Positions 38,030 to 45,557 of a stretch of DNA of 64,000 nt are shown one piece after another. Source of the DNA: Ensifer sp. MPMI2T (GTDB lineage Bacteria > Pseudomonadota > Alphaproteobacteria > Rhizobiales > Rhizobiaceae); NCBI RefSeq assembly GCF_004827385.1, contig NZ_SRXN01000031.1:26036-90035 (forward strand), in the 5' to 3' direction. Position numbers and translations under genes: made by a program. The first letter of the stretch is position 1, and every line of letters starts with the position of its first letter. Under the pieces are notes generated by a model. It was given only the letters and a program-made list of their open reading frames with translations, was not told the origin of the DNA and made no database searches.

Positions 38030-38052
38030 CTGCTGACAAAAATTGTCAGCAG
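38030..38052. promoter_or_regulatory. Probable operator: perfect inverted repeat between WYL regulator and VOC gene
   Basis: CTGCTGACAA, spacer AAA, TTGTCAGCAG: two perfect 10-base arms about 40 bases before the VOC start codon. The dyad symmetry and position suit a dimeric winged-helix repressor binding site. Confidence 0.75.
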
Positions 38053-38091
38053 CCTGCGCTAGTTTGCCGCCTCTAACCAAGGAGGCCGCGA

Positions 38092-38460
38092 ATGGCAAAA
38101 CCCAATCTGATTGTTCTCTACGTCGCAAACCCGCTCGCAAGCGTGGATTTCTACAGCAAGCTTCTCGGCGGGGAGCCGACTGTTGCTTTCCCGACCTTCT
38201 CCTCTTTTGAACTGCCTGGCGGCTTCACGCTCGGGCTCTGGGCGCAGGCGTCCGTTGCACCAGAACCCTCGGCAGAGGGCGTCCGCTCGGAGCTGGCGTT
38301 CATGGTGGAAGGGGAAGAGGCCGTGCGCGCGCACTACGAGGAGTGGCGGGCGATGGGCCTGCCGATCGCGCAGGAACTGACGAAATTGGATTTCGGACCG
38401 ACGTTCGTCGCGCTCGATCCCGACGGGCATCGTCTCAGGGTCTGCCTTTACGACGAGTGA
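38092..38460 (+). CDS. VOC (glyoxalase/bleomycin-resistance fold) family protein
   Basis: A 122-residue single VOC module pair: PNLIVLYVANPLASVDFYSK begins the first beta-alpha-beta-beta-beta unit and FVALDPDGHRLRVCLYDE closes the second. An AAGGAGG site supports ATG 38092. Members include glyoxalase I, fosfomycin-resistance and dioxygenase-like enzymes; the metal ligands are not complete enough by eye to name a reaction. It is the likely target of the adjacent WYL regulator through the 38030-38052 palindrome. Confidence 0.88.
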   Translation: MAKPNLIVLYVANPLASVDFYSKLLGGEPTVAFPTFSSFELPGGFTLGLWAQASVAPEPSAEGVRSELAFMVEGEEAVRAHYEEWRAMGLPIAQELTKLDFGPTFVALDPDGHRLRVCLYDE

Positions 38461-38488
38461 CGCATTTTCGCCCAGCGCGGTGATCTTC

Positions 38489-38549
38489 CAGCGCCACGCG
38501 TCTTATCAGACGCGCGAAAGACGCTGTCCCACTTTGAATTGCCGCACGG
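38489..38549 (-). repeat. RIME-type element, half copy
   Basis: CAGCGCCACGCGTCTTATCA followed by GACGCTGTCCCACTTTGAAT: only the GC-rich palindrome and connector of the element, inverted. Confidence 0.7.
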
Positions 38550-38610
38550 ATAATGCGGTGCATAAAACACTCGCACCCCGCACGGGAAGCCGGCGGGGTG
38601 CGGAAGACTT

Positions 38611-38658
38611 AACAGCGCCGCGCATCTTTTGAGACGCGCGAAGGTCGCTGTAGGACTT
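38611..38658 (-). repeat. RIME-type element, half copy adjoining the DUF1127 gene
   Basis: CAGCGCCGCGCATCTTTTGA and GCGAAGGTCGCTGTAGGACT form a GC-rich hairpin ending two bases before the stop codon of the small gene at 38660. It probably serves as that gene's 3' end hairpin. Confidence 0.7.
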
Positions 38659-38659
38659 A

Positions 38660-38797
38660 TTAGCGGCCGTAAACGGCGGCCTGGATCTGAGAACGGGAAA
38701 TACCGATGTCGCTCAGCACATGATCGTCGAGAGCGTTCAGCTCGCGAACGGCGCGGCGCAGCTTTGCGTATTCCATGATCTTCTGGCGGATCTTCAT
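38660..38797 (-). CDS. DUF1127 small basic protein, 45 residues
   Basis: A short gene too small for ordinary ORF cut-offs. The ATG at 38797 reads MKIRQKIMEYAKLRRAVREL and ends DIGISRSQIQAAVYGR. The arginine-rich helix plus the L-D-D-H-x-L-x-D-I-G-I-S-R core is the DUF1127 signature. DUF1127 proteins of alphaproteobacteria have been linked to RNA turnover and stress or nutrient adaptation (CcaF1 in Rhodobacter, Agrobacterium paralogues). A half RIME hairpin is attached to the 3' end. Confidence 0.9.
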   Translation of the reverse strand: MKIRQKIMEYAKLRRAVRELNALDDHVLSDIGISRSQIQAAVYGR

Positions 38798-38994
38798 TTT
38801 TGACACTCCATTTCTTGACAGAGGTCAAATAGGCATGCGCCTAACATTTAAGTAGTTCCATGATTGCAAATTAGGCATGCGCCAAACGAATAGCCAGTTA
38901 ACGAAATTCCGCCATCTTTTTCGCCCGCGGGACTCGGTTGCCAGGATCGTATTCGAACTCAGTTCAAATCAAGACAACGGCGTGATCGCTCCGT

Positions 38995-39849
38995 TTAGAG
39001 TACACCGCGCATGGGATGTGCCCGGTAGGTGCCGAGGATACGCACCTTCTCCGAGAAAAAGCGCAGTTCGTCCATGGCGTGGCGGACACCCTCATCGTCC
39101 GGGTGGCCCTCGATATCCGCATAGAACTGGGTTGCCACGAACTTGCCGCCAAGCTGGTAGCTCTCGAGCTTCGTCATATTGATGCCGTTGGTGGCGAAGC
39201 CGCCCATCGCCTTGTAGAGCGCAGCCGGAATGTTGCGCACATTGAAAACGAAAGTGGTGATGATCAATTCGTCGTCCGAGTTCCGGACGATGCGCTGCTC
39301 TTCGCGCGAAAGCACGACGAAGCGCGTGACGTTGCTGTCCGTGTCCTCGACATTTTCGGCGATGATATCGAGCCCGTAGAGGTCGGCGGCCAGGCGCGGG
39401 GCGAGCGCCGCCATGGAGCGGTCGGCCGTTTCCTTGACAAGCTTGGCGGCACCGGCCGTGTCGCCGGCCACCACCGGTTTCCAGCCATTGGCGCGAACGA
39501 TCTTGCGGCATTGGCCCAGCGCATGGATATGGCTGTGCACGGTGCGGATCTCGTCATGCGAGACGCCGGGCAGCACCATCAGTTGGAAGCGGATCGGCAT
39601 GAAGTATTCGCCGACGATGTGCAGGCGTGATTCCGGCAACAGGTGATGGATGTCGGCGACGCGCCCGGCGATCGTGTTTTCGATCGGGATCATGGCGAGA
39701 TCGGCATCGCCATTCTCCACCGCCACGAAGGCATCCTCGAAGGTCTGGCACGGCAGCGGGTCCATCGACGGAAACATGTCGCGGCAGGCCATGTCGGAAT
39801 TGGCACCGAAGTCGCCCTGGAAGGAGATCCTGTTGGTCTTGACGGTCAC
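38995..39849 (-). CDS. pheA: Prephenate dehydratase (monofunctional) with ACT domain
   Basis: Prephenate dehydratase makes phenylpyruvate for phenylalanine synthesis. The protein is 284 residues, with no fused chorismate mutase. The catalytic domain starts RISFQGDFGANSDMACRDMF and holds the TRF active-site motif (DSNVTRFVVLSR). The C-terminal ACT domain for feedback by phenylalanine has GALYKAMG-like and NMTKLESYQLGGKF sequences, with the ESRP motif replaced by ESYQ. It starts 14 bases after kdsB on the same strand, an unrelated pathway but a common rhizobial pairing. Confidence 0.95.
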   Translation of the reverse strand: MTVKTNRISFQGDFGANSDMACRDMFPSMDPLPCQTFEDAFVAVENGDADLAMIPIENTIAGRVADIHHLLPESRLHIVGEYFMPIRFQLMVLPGVSHDEIRTVHSHIHALGQCRKIVRANGWKPVVAGDTAGAAKLVKETADRSMAALAPRLAADLYGLDIIAENVEDTDSNVTRFVVLSREEQRIVRNSDDELIITTFVFNVRNIPAALYKAMGGFATNGINMTKLESYQLGGKFVATQFYADIEGHPDDEGVRHAMDELRFFSEKVRILGTYRAHPMRGVL

Positions 39850-39863
39850 TTTCGAATTCCTTC

Positions 39864-40616
39864 TCAGGCTTTGACGGAGAGAATGCGACGGGCTTTTTCG
39901 AGGTCCTCGGGCGTATCGACCCCAAGGGGGACCGAGTTGACGATCTCGACGTCGATGCGCATCCCGGCTTCGAGCGCCCGCAGTTGCTCAAGCGACTCGC
40001 GCTTTTCAAGGACCGAAGGCTTCAACGACACGAAGGTTTCGAGCGCCTTGCGTCGATAGGCATAAAGACCGATGTGGTGATAGAGAGGCCCGGCGCCGTG
40101 CGGTGCGGTGGCGCGGGTGAAGTAGAGTGCGCGCAGGCGGCTCTCGGAAAGCGGCGAGCCCACGACCTTCACGACATTGGGGTTGGTCTTTTCGTGCTCA
40201 TCAGTGATCTCGACGGTCAGCGTCGCGATATCGGTTGCGGCGTTTTCGAGAGGTTTCAGCGCTGCGCGGATCGGTCCGGGCTCGATCGTCGGCAGGTCAC
40301 CCTGGACGTTGATCACGATCTCTGCCTCGCCGTGAGGATCCGCCTTCAGCAGGGCCTCATGGATGCGGTCCGAGCCGGACTGATGGTCGACCCGCGTCAT
40401 GATCGCCTCGAAGCCGGCATCGCTGACCGCTTCGAAGACGTCGCGATGGTCGACCGCTACGACGATTCGGCCGACATCCGCCTCGGCCGCCCGCTTGGCC
40501 ACCTGCACGATCATCGGCAGACCGCAGATGTCGGCGAGCGGCTTGCCGGGCAGGCGCGTGGACGCCATCCGCGCCGGAATGAGCACGAGGGCTTTGCCAG
40601 AATTTCCGTGATTCAT
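39864..40616 (-). CDS. kdsB: 3-deoxy-manno-octulosonate cytidylyltransferase
   Basis: KdsB activates Kdo with CTP for lipopolysaccharide core synthesis. The protein has 250 residues. The nucleotidyltransferase signature [20 protein letters not shown] is at the N-terminus, with [20 protein letters not shown] carrying the metal-binding aspartate. [13 protein letters not shown] and the LEQLRALE motif towards the end fit the family. It is the first gene of kdsB-pheA and divergent from cycM. Confidence 0.97.
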   Translation of the reverse strand: MNHGNSGKALVLIPARMASTRLPGKPLADICGLPMIVQVAKRAAEADVGRIVVAVDHRDVFEAVSDAGFEAIMTRVDHQSGSDRIHEALLKADPHGEAEIVINVQGDLPTIEPGPIRAALKPLENAATDIATLTVEITDEHEKTNPNVVKVVGSPLSESRLRALYFTRATAPHGAGPLYHHIGLYAYRRKALETFVSLKPSVLEKRESLEQLRALEAGMRIDVEIVNSVPLGVDTPEDLEKARRILSVKA

Positions 40617-40772
40617 CGTCCAGCCTTAAAAAACGCCGCTGAAAGTGTCAAAAAGTCTCACTTCAGGGTCGATAATCTCTGTTGCAACGCAGAGCCAAAA
40701 GACATAGGTTCCGCGCGATTTCAAGATGGGCCGGTTTTTTGTTGACGCCGGTGGCAAAGGGAGCGTTTGCAG

Positions 40773-41408
40773 ATGAATTCATATGTGAACATGGGCATGG
40801 GTGCCTTGCTGGGTACGGTCTTCGTTCTGATGTCTGTATCCATTGCATCGGAAGGCATTTTCCATTCCGAAGCTCCCGAGAAGGAAGGCTTCGCCATCGT
40901 CGCGGAGGAACCGACTGGCGGCGAAGCAGAAACGGCCGGCGGCGGGGAAGCGACGTCCGAGCCGATCGCGCCGCTGCTTGCCAAGGCCGATGCTGCCGCC
41001 GGAGAGGCCGTCTTCAAGAAATGCGCAAGCTGTCACACCGTGGAGAAGGGCGGACCGAACAAGGTCGGCCCGAATCTCTGGAGTATCATCAATCGCCCGA
41101 TCGCCTCGCATGAGGGTTTCGCCTACTCCGCCGGCATGAAGACCTTCGCCGAAGGCGGCAAGGCGTGGGACTATGATCAACTGAGCGCCTTCCTCGAAGC
41201 GCCGAAGAAGCACGTGCCCGGTACGGCCATGGGCTTTGCCGGCGTCAAGAAGGGCGACGAGCGCGCCAACCTGATCGCGTGGCTGCGCGAGCAGGCCGAT
41301 AGCCCGGCACCGCTGCCTGCCGCTGGAGCGGAAGGCGGAGCCGCTCAGCCTGCTGCCGCAGAAGGACAGGCCGCCCAGGAGGGCCAGGCACCGGCGCCGG
41401 CGAACTGA
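40773..41408 (+). CDS. cycM: Membrane-anchored cytochrome c (CycM type)
   Basis: The ATG at 40773 gives 211 residues. An uncleaved N-terminal helix ([20 protein letters not shown]) anchors the protein with the haem domain in the periplasm. The haem motif CASCH is at residues 84-88 and the class I methionine ligand lies in [12 protein letters not shown]. An Ala/Pro/Gln-rich tail follows residue ~180. CycM carries electrons from the bc1 complex to the aa3-type oxidase in Bradyrhizobium. A strong terminator follows, so the gene is monocistronic. Confidence 0.93.
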   Translation: MNSYVNMGMGALLGTVFVLMSVSIASEGIFHSEAPEKEGFAIVAEEPTGGEAETAGGGEATSEPIAPLLAKADAAAGEAVFKKCASCHTVEKGGPNKVGPNLWSIINRPIASHEGFAYSAGMKTFAEGGKAWDYDQLSAFLEAPKKHVPGTAMGFAGVKKGDERANLIAWLREQADSPAPLPAAGAEGGAAQPAAAEGQAAQEGQAPAPAN

Positions 41409-41437
41409 GTCGCCAGCGAGAGAGATGATTTGGAAAG

Positions 41438-41462
41438 CCCGGCCTCTGGCCGGGTTTTTTCG
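41438..41462 (+). terminator. Rho-independent terminator of cycM
   Basis: CCCGGCC (41438-41444), loop TCT, GGCCGGG (41448-41454) and six Ts. A textbook structure 30 bases after the cycM stop. Confidence 0.92.
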
Positions 41463-41469
41463 TTTCCAG

Positions 41470-41516
41470 AGTGAGATGAGGACAAAGTGTGCGCGGTTTT
41501 GCACCGCATCCCGCCC
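41470..41516. repeat. Dispersed GCGGGAT...ATCCCGC hairpin repeat, copy 4 (inverted)
   Basis: Reading minus, GGGCGGGATGCGGTGCAAAA then CCGCGCACACTTTGTCCTCA match the other copies in reverse. It lies between the cycM terminator and the 3' end of the AEC permease gene. Confidence 0.68.
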
Positions 41517-41532
41517 AACTCAGTGGAGTCGG

Positions 41533-42477
41533 TCACATAAGCAGATAAGCCCAGGCCGAGACGCTGAGTACGCCGAGCGCCGTCGTCAGCGTGATCGTCG
41601 ACGAGGCGAGCGCATGGCCGACATTGAAATGATTGGCGATCAGCCAGGCATTGACGCCGGTCGGCACCGAGGAGGTCAGCACCAGCGCGGCCGTCCAGCT
41701 GTCGTTGAGCCCCAGGAGGTGACAAGCGCCGAAGACGACGCCGGGCAGCACAAGCAGCTTCAACGTGCTGGTGACGGCCGCAAGCCCGGTGTTTCCGGCC
41801 AGGCCGTATTTGTCGAGCGCCATGCCGATCGACACGAGTGCGGCCGGCGCCGCCGTACCGGCGAGCTGATCGACGACGGCCTTCGCCGGGCCGCCAAGCG
41901 GCTGATCGAGAAGATGAAAGAGCGCGCCTAAGGCGAGACCGATCACCAGCGGATTACGAACGAGATTGCGTCCGACGCCGGCGAGCAGCTTCAAAGGGCT
42001 TTGCCCCGGCTTCCCGCTCGTTTTCCGATCCGCACGCTCCATCAGCACGGTGCCGGCGATCATCATGACGGGCAGATGGACCGAGAGCAGGATCGACAGC
42101 GCCACCAGCCCGTCCTCGCCGACCACGCGCGAAACCAGCGGCAGCCCTATGAACACGGTGTTGGCGAAGGCCGAGGACACGCCTGCGAGCACCCCCACGC
42201 GCGCGTCGCGCCCAAAGGCAATGGTCGCCGCCAGATGGCCGACCGTCCAGGTGATGGCTACACCGGAAAAATAGGCGACCCAAAGCGGCCACGGCGAGCC
42301 CTCCTTGAAATCGGCTTCGGCAATCGTGCGGAACAAGAGGACCGGCACGGCGACACGAAAGACAAAATCGCCGAGCGCATCGCCGACAGCAGGTTTCAGA
42401 TAGCCGAGCCTCACGACCAGCCAGCCGGTCAGGATCAGGACGAAGATCGGGAGGACATTCAGAAAAATATCGGACAT
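41533..42477 (-). CDS. AEC (auxin efflux carrier) family permease
   Basis: The protein is 314 residues with about ten membrane helices in two inverted halves. Features typical of AEC/BASS-fold carriers are SSAFANTVFIGLPLV in the first half and SSVPTGVNAWLIANHF in the second, each a broken-helix crossover. Characterised bacterial members move malonate or malate; the substrate is not predictable from the neighbours. It converges on cycM and diverges from the BON-domain gene. Confidence 0.9.
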   Translation of the reverse strand: MSDIFLNVLPIFVLILTGWLVVRLGYLKPAVGDALGDFVFRVAVPVLLFRTIAEADFKEGSPWPLWVAYFSGVAITWTVGHLAATIAFGRDARVGVLAGVSSAFANTVFIGLPLVSRVVGEDGLVALSILLSVHLPVMMIAGTVLMERADRKTSGKPGQSPLKLLAGVGRNLVRNPLVIGLALGALFHLLDQPLGGPAKAVVDQLAGTAAPAALVSIGMALDKYGLAGNTGLAAVTSTLKLLVLPGVVFGACHLLGLNDSWTAALVLTSSVPTGVNAWLIANHFNVGHALASSTITLTTALGVLSVSAWAYLLM

Positions 42478-42548
42478 GGTGAACCTTGGATGGTGCTGGA
42501 GGCATAGACCCGTTCGATCGGCCGAGGCAAGGGCGCATTGGAGGAAAG

Positions 42549-42654
42549 GCGGCGGCGCCTTTTTCTTTTCAGACGCACAAAGGACGTTGTAGCACTTTGA
42601 ATTGCTGCATGTTTTTGTCCGTAAATCGGTTTCGATTTAACGAAACATGCAGTA
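42549..42654 (-). repeat. RIME-type intergenic mosaic element, full copy (inverted)
   Basis: GTTGTAGCACTTTGAATTGC joins the two palindromes; the AT-rich one ends GATTTAACGAAACATGCAGT. It lies in the leader of the BON-domain gene. Confidence 0.85.
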
Positions 42655-42734
42655 GGTCGCGGCCCGCTTGCCGGCGCCGCCGGCGGAACATTCGCCCGGC
42701 GCAAGCGTTTTCAAAGACGACAGAGGAAACGCTG

Positions 42735-43010
42735 ATGTCGACGGGCAATTCCTTCTACTCGCATCGGGACGACGATCCGCACCTGAAGGATGACGAACTG
42801 GCCGAGAAGGTGCTGCGCTTCATTCGGTACGCGACTTTCGTGGACACGAGCGGGATTTCCGTCATGGCGCTTGGCGGAATGGTCGTGCTTTCGGGCAATG
42901 TCGCCAAGGAGGCAGACATTGCCTGCGCCGGAGAGGCCGCCGCCTCGGTGATCGGGGTTTCGAGTGTCGAAAACCGGCTGACGGTACGGCCGGACGAATC
43001 AACCGAGTGA
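42735..43010 (+). CDS. BON-domain protein, 91 residues
   Basis: The ATG at 42735 (MSTGNSFYSHRDDDPHLKDD) has an AGAGGAAA site; the longer upstream frame crosses the RIME repeat and is rejected. One BON domain covers residues ~18-88, with the typical G-x-V-x-L-S-G-x-V core (LGGMVVLSGNVAKEADIACA) and a closing VSSVENRLTV. No signal peptide is present, so it is cytoplasmic, unlike OsmY. BON domains are thought to bind lipids or membranes. Its terminator follows directly. Confidence 0.88.
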   Translation: MSTGNSFYSHRDDDPHLKDDELAEKVLRFIRYATFVDTSGISVMALGGMVVLSGNVAKEADIACAGEAAASVIGVSSVENRLTVRPDESTE

Positions 43011-43041
43011 GCGCATCCGCCCCCTAAACGCCAAAATCCGC

Positions 43042-43068
43042 AAAAGGCAACCTTTTGGTTGCCTTTTT
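43042..43068 (+). terminator. Rho-independent terminator of the BON-domain gene
   Basis: GGCAACC (43046-43052), loop TTTT, GGTTGCC (43057-43063) and a five-T run; an AAAA tract on the left extends the stem. Confidence 0.92.
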
Positions 43069-43110
43069 CATTTCGACCTGCAAGAATATTGGCAACCAGG
43101 AGGTTGCATC

Positions 43111-43542
43111 ATGACGGATCGTATCGAGAAGAGCATCGAACTCAACGCGCCGATCGAAAAGGTTTGGCATGCGCTGACGGATCACACGGCGTTCGGCGAA
43201 TGGTTCCGGGTGAGGCTCGACGGACCCTTCTCCGTCGGCGAGGAAACGACCGGGGAAATGACCTATCCCGGCCATGAGGGTACCAAATGGACGTCGGTGA
43301 CGGAGCGCATGGAGCCCCCGACGCTGTTTTCCTTCCGATGGCCGCACGGCGAGAATTTCTCGACATCCGCATCTACGCTGGTGGAATTCCGCCTCGAACC
43401 GACGGCGAAGGGCACGCGTCTCACCATCGTCGAGTCCGGCTTCGAAACGCTGCCGGAGGATCGCCGCATGGAGGCTTTGCGCGGCAATGAAGGCGGATGG
43501 GAGATCCAGGCGGGAAACATCAAGGCCTATGTCGAAGCCTGA
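43111..43542 (+). CDS. SRPBCC/AHSA1-domain protein
   Basis: The protein is 143 residues behind an AGGAGG site. The helix-grip (START-like) fold is shown by IEKSIELNAPIEKVWHALTD, GEWFRVRLDGPFSVGEET and the C-terminal helix EDRRMEALRGNEGGWEIQAG. This is the AHSA1 branch that commonly pairs with an ArsR regulator. The downstream ArsR start overlaps its end by 14 bases, so the pair is co-translated. The ligand is unknown. Confidence 0.92.
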   Translation: MTDRIEKSIELNAPIEKVWHALTDHTAFGEWFRVRLDGPFSVGEETTGEMTYPGHEGTKWTSVTERMEPPTLFSFRWPHGENFSTSASTLVEFRLEPTAKGTRLTIVESGFETLPEDRRMEALRGNEGGWEIQAGNIKAYVEA

Positions 43543-43861
43543 AACTGCCGATCCCGGCCCGGTCGAGGTCTTCGCCGCTCTCGGCGACCCGACCCGCCTC
43601 TCGCTTCTGACGAAACTCAGCGATGGCCAGACGCGGTCGATCGCTATGCTTTCGGCCGACACAAAGCTGACGCGGCAGGCGGTGACGAAACACCTGCACG
43701 TGCTGGAACGCGCCGGCCTCGTCAAAAGCATCCGCGTCGGCCGCGAAAGCCAGTTCGGCTACCGCCCCGGGCCGATCATCGAGGCACGATCGTATCTCGA
43801 CAGAGTTTCCGTGCAGTGGGACGAGGCCCTGGCACGACTGAAGGCGCTGGTGGAGCGATGA
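43529..43861 (+). CDS. ArsR-family transcriptional regulator
   Basis: From ATG 43529 (MSKPETADPGPVEVFAALGD) it has 110 residues. The winged-helix region reads DPTRLSLLTKLSDGQTRSIA with recognition helix TRQAVTKHLHVLERAGLVK and wing VGRESQFGYRPGPI. The usual metal-binding ELCVCDL motif is absent, so it is probably not a metal sensor. It is the autoregulatory partner expected beside AHSA1-type genes. Confidence 0.92.
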   Translation: MSKPETADPGPVEVFAALGDPTRLSLLTKLSDGQTRSIAMLSADTKLTRQAVTKHLHVLERAGLVKSIRVGRESQFGYRPGPIIEARSYLDRVSVQWDEALARLKALVER

Positions 43862-43909
43862 ATGGGCTGGTGACCGCTGCGCCAGCTTGGTTTGACCGAA
43901 CCGCGCCGG

Positions 43910-44110
43910 CTAACGATTGATCAGCCAGAGGATGACCGAGAGCAAAATGCTGAAAAGCAAGCCGGTGGTGATCGGGACGTAAATCGTGAAATTCTCGCGC
44001 TCGATGAGGATATCGCCGGGCAATCGACCGAGGCCGATACGCGTGAGCCACGGCCAGAGAATACCGACCGCAACAATAATAAGTCCGACTATGATCAGGA
44101 CACGGGACAT
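43910..44110 (-). CDS. DUF2905 family small membrane protein
   Basis: The protein is 66 residues with two membrane helices (VLIIVGLIIVAVGILWPWL and TTGLLFSILLSVILWLI) and, between them, the DUF2905 signature GRLPGDILIERENFTIYVPI. The function is unknown. It converges on arsR. Confidence 0.88.
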   Translation of the reverse strand: MSRVLIIVGLIIVAVGILWPWLTRIGLGRLPGDILIERENFTIYVPITTGLLFSILLSVILWLINR

Positions 44111-44561
44111 GGCGAGCGCCCGTCGTGTTTCACGAATTCAGCAGGCAATATCATCTTTGAATTCGCAACGTAGAGCAACGCGCTGGCGTTGGATCTGCAG
44201 CGACAGGATCCAAATGCTGCCAAGCACGGCGCAGTTTGCCGGTCCTTGCGCTGTCTCAGGCGCGTTGCACATTACCATGATCTCAAGTATCCTGAGGTTG
44301 TGATCGCGCTCAAGGCGCACCTTATTTTCTCGTCATAGCAGTATGGTCCTGACGTCAGCGGAAATGCTGATCCTCTTCTTGAGGGGATACCTTGGCGCGT
44401 GATCGGGCATTGTCGATATCGTTGCGCCCTTTGCGCGGTCGCCATCCGGAGCCGCCAGCAATCCCTCGTTCCGTCGTGAAGGCCGTCCATGCTCGTGCCT
44501 CCATAGGCCGAAGCATGCCACCTCATCACTCCGTTCTGCATCTTCGCTCAAGGGGTTGGCG
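44111..44561. other. Spacer upstream of the unknown three-gene operon
   Basis: About 450 bases in which I see no gene, RNA or repeat. It must contain the promoter of the operon beginning at 44562, but no confident -35/-10 pair was found. Confidence 0.5.
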
Positions 44562-45548
44562 ATGAATTTCCGACGGATCATTGCCGAACTGCTCGAGGCC
44601 TTTTGCAAGATCTGGCAAAAGTTGGTCGAGATGTTCCTTCGCTGGCGCGCCGCCCGTCGCCTGCCGGAGCGGGCACGACGCGCCACTCCCGCGACATGCG
44701 TTCCCATTCGCGAACCAGCCTTCCATCGCCCCGATCCGCTGCTTTATTCGCAGTATGACCTGATGCGACGGGGATTCGCCGTTACTTGGAACAATCCCGA
44801 TATAGAGGTCCTAAAGGGTGGGTCGGCGGTTTCCACTTCCGATCTCGAACCGTCGACGGAATATGACGTCGTTGCACGCATCTGGAACAATTCGGGTGAC
44901 GCTCCGGTCGTTGGATTGCCGGTGCGCTTTTCGTATCTCACCTTCGGGATCGGCATTGAGAGCCGATCAATAGGCTCGACGGCGGTCAACCTTGGCGTCA
45001 AGGGCGGCCCCAACCATCCGGCTTTTGCTACCATGAAGTGGCGGACACCGGCCGAGCCGGGGCATTACTGCTTGCAAGTTCTTCTGGAACCAGTCGACGA
45101 TACCAATTTCGGAAACAATCTTGGCCAGGAGAACGTTGTCGTCGGTCATCCCCAGTCTCCGGTTATCGTCACATTCGAACTGCGCAACGCCCGCGCCACC
45201 GAGCAGACCTTCCGTTTTGATTTCGATACCTACCGCATTCCGTCGCTGCCCGCCTGTGCGGACCGGCCAACATCCATTCCTGAAAGGAATGCGCCGGCCA
45301 CCATGATCGAGGGCAGGCCGGTTCGCCCCGTGCCCGCCGCGCATGATCGACGAAATTATCCCTTACCGGCAGATTGGACTGTAACCGTGGAGCCGGCCGA
45401 ATCGAGGCTTGCCCCCGGCGAACAGTTGACGATCCGGGTCGTGGTAACCGCGCCCGATGGCTTCGCCGGCGAGCAGCCGATCAACATCAATGCTTTCGAC
45501 GACATCGGCTTTGCCGGCGGTGTTACCCTGCAAATCAGAAGCCCTTGA
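44562..45548 (+). CDS. Unrecognised Ig/CARDB-like beta-sandwich protein, first of a three-gene operon
   Basis: The ATG at 44562 has an AAGGGG site and gives 328 residues. Residues 1-~40 form an amphipathic, Arg-rich helix (ELLEAFCKIWQKLVEMFLRW), not a signal peptide. Residues ~85-185 resemble a CARDB-type domain (DVVARIWNNSGDAPVVGLPV, CLQVLLEPVDDTNFGNN). Residues ~270-325 look like a second Ig-like strand set (VTVEPAESRLAPGEQLTIRV). The next gene starts nine bases after the stop. I recognise no named family; an adhesive or scaffolding role associated with the membrane partner downstream is only a guess. Confidence 0.75.
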   Translation: MNFRRIIAELLEAFCKIWQKLVEMFLRWRAARRLPERARRATPATCVPIREPAFHRPDPLLYSQYDLMRRGFAVTWNNPDIEVLKGGSAVSTSDLEPSTEYDVVARIWNNSGDAPVVGLPVRFSYLTFGIGIESRSIGSTAVNLGVKGGPNHPAFATMKWRTPAEPGHYCLQVLLEPVDDTNFGNNLGQENVVVGHPQSPVIVTFELRNARATEQTFRFDFDTYRIPSLPACADRPTSIPERNAPATMIEGRPVRPVPAAHDRRNYPLPADWTVTVEPAESRLAPGEQLTIRVVVTAPDGFAGEQPININAFDDIGFAGGVTLQIRSP

Positions 45549-45557
45549 GAGGCAACA

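Noticed and set aside
38877..39182. A 101-codon plus frame overlapping the end of pheA
   Set aside because: Mostly antisense to pheA, and its first part shows no coding character.
42486..42734. A longer start for the BON-domain gene at 42486
   Set aside because: The extension translates a RIME repeat; ATG 42735 has its own ribosome binding site.
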